DNA of 64,000 bases from Thalassia testudinum (taxonomy: Eukaryota > Streptophyta > Magnoliopsida > Alismatales > Hydrocharitaceae): NCBI GenBank assembly GCA_037157565.1, contig JAZHRO010000063.1, positions 153,624,501 to 153,688,500 on the forward strand, written 5' to 3'. The translations under genes and the position numbers were made by a program. Shown one piece after another: positions 55,616 through 64,000 of this stretch; position 1 is the stretch's first letter, and each line of letters opens with the position of its first letter. Under the pieces are notes generated by a model that did not search any database, was not told the DNA's origin, and saw only the letters and a list, made by a program, of their open reading frames with translations.

Positions 55616-57009
55616 AATACACCAACAATTGTGACATCTTATTCTATTTCCTAGCATTACCAGTGTATATTAGGTAGCCATAGTCGCATTTGTAAAAATA
55701 AACGCATGCATGCATTCATTTGAGAGGGGAGGAGAGTGAATAAAATGGCCTTGAAATTAACGTATTCCTCAAGTGCTGCCTTGCAAATTCACCATCTTTT
55801 TTTTTTTATTTGGCTTTGAATTTCTCTGCGCGGCTACAAGGCATGGCAGCTCTTCTTCGCACCATTCTCTGCAACAAGCTTGCCTTGCCAACCGCATGCA
55901 CAGCCATGCACAGCCTAGGGCATGGCTGTGCTTGCCTCCTTCCTCTTTAAAAAGGGCACAGCTTTCTTCTTTGCGGGTGAGCCTGGTCCACACAACAACA
56001 GCACCTCCTTCTTCCAGGCCGTCTCCTCCCCTCTCCCCTCCATACGCAACCTCTCTTCCTCCTGAAGAGCTACGCTGTGGGCAGGAGCAACTCACAGTGG
56101 TACACAACCACCACTGTGAGTCCCACCACCGCCCAGCTCATCAAAGAGCCGGTGGGTGTGGTGGTTCTCCTCTCTATTTTGTCATTCCAGCCCATCGCCG
56201 CCATTGACAAGAGCTTCAAGCTCGGAAGCTCAAGCAGAAGCAGCGGCAGCCAGCAGCAGCGCAAGCCACCATGTGCCTCAGGCGCCTGTTCCGCGTGCTC
56301 TGCGCATGCTAGCAGGTCTCCCTCGCCTCTCGCCACAGGCCCTGTCGCAAATCTCCGCCCGCGGCCCAGCTGGTTTCTCACACAGCAGCCATCGCAGCTC
56401 CTTCCGCACACACGCCAACTCGCTCCGCGACGCCCGCACACGCAGAACCGCCAGCACCCGGTCGCGCGAGCCGAGCGCACACTGTAGCCACTGTTCACGC
56501 TAGAGAGCGTAACACTGTGGCTACAATGCGGTGATCGGAAAGTTTCTCACTTATCCGGTCACCACGCGCTCTCTCTCTGCGTCGCTACCATCGCCAGCCC
56601 ATCCGTGCATGCCCGCACCTGCGTCTCTCCCCGAGCCCGCTCTCACGTCTACACCAGCCTGCTTCAGCGCTCGCTTCTTCACCCGCGTTCTCCTCAACGC
56701 ACAGTGCGGTGCACTACGGTTCGCAGCGCGCTTTGCTGCAGTCTCTTCCCACGCCTACTCCCTCCAATGTGCGCACGCATCTTTGCATGCCTACGCACCT
56801 ACCCCTACGCATTGGCCATCAGACGTCGGCCGCTGCCTCCAGACGGCTTAACTCACCTTCTTCACTCCAACAGACGCTCTCTCTCTCTCTCTCTCTCACA
56901 ACACTCTCTCACTCCCTCCCGCAGACACACACACACACACACACACTCTCACTTGTACACACCTATATACACACTTATATATATATATATATTTATATAC
57001 CTATATATA

Positions 57010-57050
<41 letters not shown>

Positions 57051-58238
57051 TAGTACCTATACAATTATATATAAGTATACATACATACATACATACATAT
57101 ATATATATATACTTATATATATATATACACATATATATTTACATATATACATATATTTATATACGTATAAATATATATATATACAAATATACATACATAT
57201 ATACATATATATCTATAACTATAAATACATATATATATATATATATATATCTACATATATCTATATACATAGATACTTATACTAATATATCAATATACAT
57301 ATATACATATCTATAACTATATACATATATTACTATATATATATATATACCTATATATAGTTGTATATACATACATATATATCTAATTATAAACATATAT
57401 ATATATATTTATCTATACATATATATTTACATATCTATATATCTATACATATATAACTACATATACACCTATATAATTATAACCATATCTATATATATAC
57501 ATATAAATATATATTTACATATATATATATACATATATTTTCATATCACCTACCACAATTGTATCACGGGAATAACTGCACCAGTTGTTGATATTCCCCG
57601 ATACACGCGTACAGAAAGTGTCTTCGCACACATCTTCCACCCATCCATCCTACACTCCACGCGGTACTTCGTCTTGCTCTGGTTGCGTCTTCCTAGACGA
57701 CGATCAACTCAACACCATGCTACACGTCATTTCACCTCCACCCCCACCCCTATATACATATATAATATATACATATATATATATATACTATATTTTCCTT
57801 ATTTCTATTTCTCTGTCTTGCCATTAAAAAGATAAAAATATACAAAAGAGAAAAAATAATCTTTGACTTGCAAGTACTCAGTCTTGAGAATAGCAAGACC
57901 AGTTTTGGAACCCTAATTTGGCTCAAAGCCAAGAACCTGATTTTGAGGGTGTACCTCAAGGACAAAAATTATCAGAAAAAATCTTAAATAGAAAAACACC
58001 AAAAATATAATAAACGAATGGAAGAGATTCGTTGTAGGAAAGGCGTAGAAACTTATTCACCTCTAATCCCGCTTCCCTGAGTTCGACCCTGGGCCTAAAA
58101 GTGACCAAGATAAAATCAAGTAGGCCAGGTAAAAATTTTTTTTTATAAAATGATGGTTAGGCTCGATTTAGGTTAACCACTATACGCATCTCAACGATTA
58201 AATCACCATATTAACACAACCTATCTGGGTCTACACCA
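55601..58238 (+). repeat. 3' LTR of element H (2638 bp)
   Basis: Colinear with 45472-48120, including the GACGTC motif (56820), the CT and CA runs (56875-56945) and the TA-rich microsatellite region (about 56970-57550). It ends CTACACCA, followed by the target duplication GTGTG. Confidence 0.93.
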
Positions 58239-58943
58239 GTGTGGCGCGCGGTGAAGGTTGTAGCTGCTGCTGCTAACGTTGAAGTGGAGGAGATGGTGTT
58301 GGGTTTTGTGTGGGGCAAATCACTAAAGCTGGTTTCTGGCGGTGGTTGATGGCAGTGGTTGTGTGGCCTTCAGGCACAAGTTCACTGTGAGTTGCACAAA
58401 CCACTGATGGCGCGACAGTCTGTCACCCCGCCTGCCCGCGGTGGAGTGGTCTTGTGCTCGCTATGGGAGGCCGGTGGTGTGGAATGAAGAAGCTCTAGGA
58501 TCTGCGCAGTGGTGGGTCAGAATGGTGGTGGCCCCTCCGTTCTGATGGTGCGGTTGCCTTTCTTTTATGCTATTGGAGAAGACACACCAGCAGACGTTCA
58601 CTGAAGGAGAGGTGAAACGATGACATCGTGGGGCACGCACGACTCTCCTGCATGCGATACCAGCAGCCGTTGGAGAGAAAAACAAATAAAATAAAGAAAA
58701 GAAATAAGGGGTTATTTATGTGCAAACCCTTAACTTCTATGTTAAATCCAAAACACTAAATGTAATGCAACCTATTTCAATGCATGATATTCTAAATAAA
58801 TTCTAAATGATATTATCAATGCATGTAATGCATGAGATTTATGTTATCCTATTTACATATTAATGTATGCTATATAAATGTACATGTTAGCTTAATGTCT
58901 AGGCATTAAAATACATAAATAGCCCACAAATATGGGCTCATCA
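58239..58943 (-). repeat. B0 5' LTR, 5' part (U3 side)
   Basis: On the minus strand it begins TGATGAGCCCATATTTGTGGGC at 58943, the same start type as C and F, and runs to the H insertion. Together with 44417-45471 it makes an LTR of about 1.75 kb. No good TATA box is visible; the site corresponding to that of F reads TTATTTATGTG. Confidence 0.85.
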
Positions 58944-59212
58944 ACTAACAAGTTGAAAACCTTCAATTTAAGAATTCAACAATGACGTAAGCACTTAAAC
59001 ATGTTCGAGAATTGAACGAACAAATGAGCAACAAAGTACCCATCACAGAAAATGTAACATAGTGACAAAATGAGGAAGTGAACAACCAAGCAAACATGGT
59101 GCACATCAACTACATCAACCAGTTGCTAAGGTTGTAATTCTCGTATTCATCGTTTATTGAACCGCAGCTAGAGTCGAACTTGTAGCCCTTTAACTTCCTT
59201 TTTTTCCTTGTA

Positions 59213-59614
59213 TTACTTCTCAATCTTATTTAGCAAATCTGAGACCCATTGACGATGGTTTGCTATTTCCTGGCTGGCATCAATATACTTACCTTCGACC
59301 TCATCCAACTTTTGTGAGAAGAATTCGTACCTAGCTTCCATGGCATGGAGAGTTGATCTTAGATTGGCAAAGTACTCCATGTAACCACATCCCAACATGT
59401 GCCATTTTTTTTGAAAAATTCAGTTACTATACGTTGGTGATTGCGTGAGGTATGAAAAGAATGTGGGGTTTACCTTTGTGCCTCTAGGATAAGTGTAGAC
59501 GACCCTCCACTTGGAAGGCAATCTTAGTTGTCCTTGTTCTTGCATGTTTAAGGTGCATGGCAAACCACAAGTGCACATGCAGCCATGTTCATAAATAGGT
59601 AATCTGCTCGCCAT
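59213..59614 (-). pseudogene. Possible GRF-type zinc-finger gene fragment
   Basis: A minus-strand ATG at 59614 opens MASRLPIYEHGCMCTCGLPCTL. A donor-like AAGGTAAAC lies at 59474. A second frame (59398-59213) gives GCGYMEYF followed by a helical, coiled-coil-like stretch (AMEARYEFFSQKLDEVEGKYIDA). The order C-x-C-G-L-P ... G-C-G-Y-x-E-Y and a coiled coil resembles plant GRF-type zinc-finger proteins, but the middle of the finger does not match well. It lies downstream of the transposase remnant on the same strand. The flanking stretch 58949-59212 shows nothing recognisable. Treat as a weak call. Confidence 0.35.
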
Positions 59615-59966
59615 GGTTGCAAATTACCAAATACATTCATAAAGATCGATAGTTACAAACACGTCTACCAAAAATGCTCGTACAACTCCATACAGGGTGC
59701 ACAGAAGAGTAACACAATAGTAAATGGTATGATCAGAAATCATTACTAAGTTGAAGGGACTCATGATGAAAGTGGTTTATGTAATAAACCACAAGAACCA
59801 ACCACTAATACATTCCATACCTACTGACAATGGCCATAAAGGAAATGCATCATTGATACCGAGCACCTAACATCAATCCAATGGATGACATCAATGCAGT
59901 ACTAAAACGAGGAATATCAACTGACAAGGAAGGGCATAATCAGAGCATGTCAACACTATCTAGTAA

Positions 59967-60490
59967 CTAACGTCGTCTCTGCCTGCTGTTGTAATCACTC
60001 CACAAACTTCTAGCAATCTCATCTTGTACAACCTCACCTTCCTTGACATCAATGTCATCTACTTCACCATCAGGGTCATTTCATCATCATGTTCCTCCTC
60101 CAGGTAAGATCGATTGAAGAGTTCATCGTCTCGGTCAAAACAATGTATGAATTTGTGTATTATCCATGCAGCCATGACCAACCATTGTTGAGTCTTGAAA
60201 CTATAAAAGGGCTAATGGTCGAGCATTTTAAATTGTGCTTTAAGAGCATCGAAAGTCCATTCAACTACATTGCGAAGTTGAGCGTGATGATGGTTGTAGA
60301 TCTTTTCATTTCGATACATTCTCCCTCTATATTCATTCAAATGGTACGACAGTCCATGAAATGAAGCAATGAATTTGTTGGTGTTGGCAAAACCTAAATC
60401 CATGAGATACCATCTCCCTTGTGGGACACGCAACTTACCCATGTCTAGTACCTAGTTCAGTATGTGCATATCTACTGCAGATCCTTTGAA
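59967..60490 (-). pseudogene. PIF/Harbinger transposase, C-terminal part
   Basis: The minus strand continues the DDE_Tnp_4-type nuclease: GFKGSAVDMHIL (second catalytic region, G-W-E-G-S-A-x-D in relatives), MGKLRVPQGRWYLMDLGFANTNKFI (third catalytic region with D), YHLNEYRG and FNHRHAQLRN-like YNHHHAQLRNVVEWTFDALKAQF, then a tail ending in W-S-D-Y-N-S-R with a stop at 59967-59969. Stops near 60450 and 60210 and frame changes near 60080 break it. It is separated from its N-terminal part by solo LTR I. Confidence 0.82.
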
Positions 60491-60495
60491 ACCGG

Positions 60496-63170
60496 TGTTG
60501 TGCGAGTGAAATCGGTGTTTAAGATTGAGACATTGTAGTACAGACCAAAATCGCTCATCAACAAATACAATTTATTACTTGAATTGAAGTCCAAGGTCGA
60601 ACACAGGGAGCAAGTATTGCATTCACCCACTAATCTCAATCAAAATATAAATGAGCATAATTAATGATAACAATTACTCAAAACTAATATTCAATGTAGC
60701 ACATGAGTATATCAAGAGTTTAATGAGGCAAAAAGATATCTAAGACAAAATAATGGTGATTTGAATCACCAATTATTAGCATAGATATATATAATAATTA
60801 CTCAATGATCTAAATAAATGCATAGTGCCTCAAATAATGCCACAGTATTTTCAACCAAGTCAGACGTCGGGTTAAAAGACCAGATGACTTAAGTTCAGCC
60901 CTGTTATAGTGCTTCTTATTCTTTCTTTTTCCCTTGACCTTCTCTTCTTTTCCTCCCTCTTCTTCTTAGCCCTTTCTCTTCTTTCTTGCCTCTTCATGCA
61001 CAGGGGAGGAGCTCTCGGATTTTGTCTAAGTGTTGGAAGGTTTGAAGAGCAAAACCCCCCTTTTCCTCTCTCTCTCTCTCTCTCTCTCTTCCTCCTCTTC
61101 TTTTTCATTGAAACCAGGTAATCGGATCGGGTATTTGGGTCAAGCATGTACCTAGGTCCAAGGCTGCTGGCGTGGGTCACAGCCGAGGAGTGAAGGCAGT
61201 AGGTAGGTATACGGGCATGTGAGGGGGTAAGGAGGACCTCACCCTCATGTTCTGAGGCAATAAAGCCACTGCACAAAAAATAATTTGTGTGAGTTGTCTC
61301 AGTCCTGATCCCACGTTGTGGCACTAAAGCCACGCTTGTTCTTCACGCAGACAACAGTAGCAGGTGAACTCCAATTGGCTTCCTTAGATCAATCAATGCT
61401 TCAATTGGGAACTGAGATGTGTTCCTGGAGGTAGTCCGCACTGCCTGGGGCCAAGACCAGGAGCTTTCGACGCCTAGAGCTCAAAGAACGAAGGCGGCGA
61501 TGGCGGAGGTGGCGAAACTCCGACAAGGATACTTGAAAACAAGAATACAGGCGCTAAACCCCAATTAGAGTGCTCAAAGATTTTCCGTGGTGAGGCGAAC
61601 TCAGTGGTGGTGGTTATTGAGCATGTGGTGGTTGGTGGACATGTGTCGATGACAGAGGTGAAGTGTGAAGGTGGGTTTGTTCGGTGGCAGTTGTGAGTGG
61701 GCAAAAGGGTGGAATAGGCAAGGGGCTTTGATGAGTGTGATGTAGCAGAGCTTTTGGGAGCATCGGCGAGGCTTTTGGAGGTGTGGAGCATGCGAAGGAC
61801 CCCGCCGGAGGTTCAGCCAGAGTAGAGGATGAAGGTGGGTTGCATTGGTCGTCGAGGGATGTTTTTGGGATTTTTGAATAAGGATCTAACCTAGGAAACT
61901 AAGGATACCTAGCTAACCTATTCCAATTGGATGAAAGGGAGGAATCCACGTCGATTTTGGCATGCCGGCAATAGAGAAGATGAAATCTCTGTTGAGGTGG
62001 ACGGCAAGGAAGAGGAGTTCTGAGGAGCGCTCGTCAATGTTGCGAGATGCGGACGAATGAAACGAAGAGGAATTCACCGGCTATTGTCCGTGACGGCGGA
62101 CAAGGAAGGAGTTCGGAGAGGCTCACTTGAGCTCACGAAGGATCTCGGCTGGAGAGGAGGGAAGAAGGTGAGATACTGGCCAAGAACAAGCTAAGGAACT
62201 CGACTGTGCAACAGGGGTCTATTTATAGGGCTCAAGGAGGACTTCCAAGCTTGGAAACCAAGCTTGGAAGCTTGGAACTTACACACAAGTAAGAGACCTG
62301 AACCTTCAAAAGGTTCACACGAGCTTTGGAGTAAGATTTAGAGCCTCGTACATGGCTCAAATGGAAGGGAACTTCCTCAGGAATTCCCCTTTCTATTTTA
62401 GGAGAGAATCATCAATCAATCAGGGATAATTCTTCAAGCAAAGGTTGCCAAAGAAGTAGGTTTAGGAGTTGAAAGCGGTGGGGACCTATTGGTGAAGAGG
62501 ATGACAAAGTTGGGGGGCTATTTGCAAAGAATTTGAAAGTTAGGGGCATGTATGTGAGAGAAAAGACCTAGACTGGACCAAAATGAAAACTAGGTCAAGA
62601 TGATCTCTGATTGGGCTCAAATTTTGGTACAAACCTAATTTGGACCAAAGGAATCTAATGGTGAAGTTGGATTTAGGTTTTGACCAAGTTTGATTGGTTA
62701 AATTGCATAGAAACCTAAATTAGGGCAACTGTCTATTTGAGACTCTTTTAGGTCAAAATGGGTTCAGATGATCAAATCAAGGATGCCAAACCCTAAAGAA
62801 TATTTTTATATGATTTTTAGAGGGTTTAGATGAATTTTATTCTCACTATAACCTTAGTTAATTAAGTGAGTCTATTTTCAGGGTTTCAGATGTCATTTAA
62901 TTCTTGAAATGCATAAAAACCTATTTCTGTCTGCATGAACCCACTTATTAGACATTTATGACCATTTGGCCTTTAATTAACCCCTAAGAAACCCCACGGT
63001 TATTCTGCATTTATGATAGGATGGTAAAATTACAATTTTAACCCAGTTCCTTGTATTATCTTAGAAAGGATGTGCAATGAATTACTATCTTCTAGCGGTT
63101 ATGTGGGAGCATTTAATGATGGAGTATGACTAAGTAAAGGTAGATATGGCTGATGATGACATTATCATCA
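60496..63170 (-). mobile_element. Element I: solo LTR of the A family inserted in the transposase gene
   Basis: On the minus strand it begins with TGATGATAATGTCATCATCA (63170) and ends CGCACAACA (60496). It matches the A LTR throughout: the TTACCAT-type block near the start, the purine-rich tract (pyrimidines on the plus strand near 60920-61100) and the CTCCCTGTGTTCGACCT block (60594-60614). Flanks are ACCGG (60491-60495) and ACCAG (63171-63175), a 5-bp duplication with one G-to-A change. No internal region remains. The minus-strand ORF of 153 codons within it is compositional. Confidence 0.88.
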
Positions 63171-63175
63171 ACCAG

Positions 63176-63971
63176 TGACAACAAAAATGAACTCCATGTC
63201 CAAGTTCACAACTGCTAACATGTTCTGACTAATCCACCCTTTCCTTGATCGAAATCTTCGTTAAATCTCACGATGAATAGTTGCACGAATGTGACAACCA
63301 TCGATTACCCCACTGACATCCTTCAAATGAAACAACAGAACTAGCGACATAAGGCCCTGTCAGATCTTGGAAATTGAAAGATTTAATCAACAAGTTTGTG
63401 GCGTACCTCAAAGTATGGATAGTGCTTTGTGTTCTCCTTAATCTCATTTGGTGTTGGTGAGTCAACAGTAGGTAATTTGATTAGAAGTCATTTGAGTTTA
63501 AGAATTTCCTTTAATACTCGATTCACGTAACAATTAACTATCTCACTAAAATGCCAGAAGCCCTCCATGAGGTGTCGGTTGGAGCCTTCGTATGTGAGGA
63601 TAGATAGGAATATTGCAAGTAGCTCTTCCACAGTTGTGTTCGTTGTGTCCCTCATATTTGTTCTATTTTTCAATAGGTTAACGAACGCGAGAAAACAAGG
63701 TACATGTATTCAAAACTCATCGTGACACCTGGAGTAGTGGCCATAAAGCATCTCGTGGATCCATTCGTGGCCAGACATACTACCTATGTTACATGGGATT
63801 CTCTATGGTACTGCAAATTATGCCGTCTTTAGAATGGGTACCATCATTTCAACCACTATTAAGTCGTCATTCTCCGAGCAGGTGTCGTACTCAGAATCAT
63901 TGGTAGAAGACTCGAAGGTACTTAAATTAGTACTACTTGAATTTGAGGATGACAACCTTACAATTTCATAA
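63176..63971 (-). pseudogene. PIF/Harbinger transposase, N-terminal part
   Basis: From about 63971 on the minus strand: an acidic S/D-rich start, then MSGHEWIHEMLYGHYSRC (63778), a stop, FLAFVNLLKNRTNMRDTTNTTVEELLAIFLSIL, NRHLMEGFWHFSEIVNCYVNRVLKEIL, and across a further break near 63480-63330 the first catalytic region G-V-I-D-G-C-H-I (63300-63277), followed by SQNMLAVVNLDMEFIFVVTG. This is the normal order of HARBI1-like nucleases. At least three stops are present. No terminal inverted repeats or TTA/TAA duplications could be recognised within the window. Confidence 0.8.
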
Positions 63972-64000
63972 ATTACTTCAAATTTGATATTAACTTTCTT

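Larger units (their letters stand above)
45472..58238 (+). mobile_element. Element H: autonomous-type Athila retrotransposon, now defective
   Basis: LTRs at 45472-48120 and 55601-58238, exact target duplication GTGTG, a tRNA-Asp-like primer site, gag, protease, RT, RNase H and integrase in the normal order, then the Athila 3' motifs and polypurine tract. Several stops and frameshifts inactivate it. Visible LTR differences are more frequent than in D or F, so H is older than those. Non-coding: leader 48148-49521 and 54506-55563. Confidence 0.95.
9186..58943 (-). mobile_element. Element B0: old minus-strand Athila-type retrotransposon, scaffold of the window
   Basis: Its pieces, in element order, are the LTR 58943-58239 plus 45471-44417, primer site 44414-44397, leader 44396-44155 and 34539-33542, gag 33541-31563 and pro-pol 12235-9186. 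The gaps are occupied by H, D and E, and the left end is cut by the A-family LTR. Reading across each insertion restores the expected order of Athila domains. All coding regions carry stops or frameshifts, so B0 is dead. The target duplication at the right end should be ACTAA (58944-58948); its partner is not in the window. Confidence 0.85.

Overview
The window is plant nuclear DNA, almost certainly from a repeat-rich flowering plant. Positions 1-58943 are essentially all LTR retrotransposon. I see no ordinary host gene, tRNA, rRNA, CRISPR array or prokaryotic signal. The lineage evidence is Athila-type Ty3/Gypsy elements primed by tRNA-Asp (primer sites close to TGGCGCCGTTGCCGGGGA) and a chromodomain Ty3/Gypsy element primed by initiator tRNA-Met. 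The sequence does not place the species more precisely.

Layout. A minus-strand Athila-type element (here B0) is the scaffold from 9186 to 58943. Its 5' LTR is at 44417-58943, its leader and gag at 44416-44155 and 34539-31563, and its protease, RT, RNase H and integrase at 12235-9186. Later elements are inserted into it: a minus-strand chromovirus E (12236-31562) in the protease, a plus-strand element D (34540-44154) in the leader, an autonomous-type plus-strand Athila element H (45472-58238) in the LTR, and an A-family LTR (7408-9185) in the integrase. E itself carries a complete plus-strand non-autonomous element F (18667-26236, target duplication ACGTC) in gag and a solo LTR G (28280-30534) in its 5' LTR. 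On the left a minus-strand relative C (5604-7407) sits in the A-family LTR, and a plus-strand element A (1-5603) sits in C. Right of B0, from 58944, lies a decayed PIF/Harbinger transposase gene on the minus strand, split by an A-family solo LTR I (60496-63170), plus a possible GRF-type zinc-finger fragment.

Working together. B0 and H carry gag-pol (both broken). A, F and D have Athila-type LTRs, primer sites and polypurine tracts but no gag or pol. In that slot each has one long plus-strand ORF for an acidic protein of unknown function, ending in a hydrophobic stretch with an H-[HN]-Q motif. F shares its LTR family and about 1 kb of leader with B0, which suggests F was mobilised by B0-type proteins. 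The best candidate for something undescribed is this orphan-ORF retroelement group. Two cis signals shared by several families support it: the 3' polypurine tract lies between two hairpins, and palindromic GACGTC motifs recur in the LTRs of otherwise unrelated elements.
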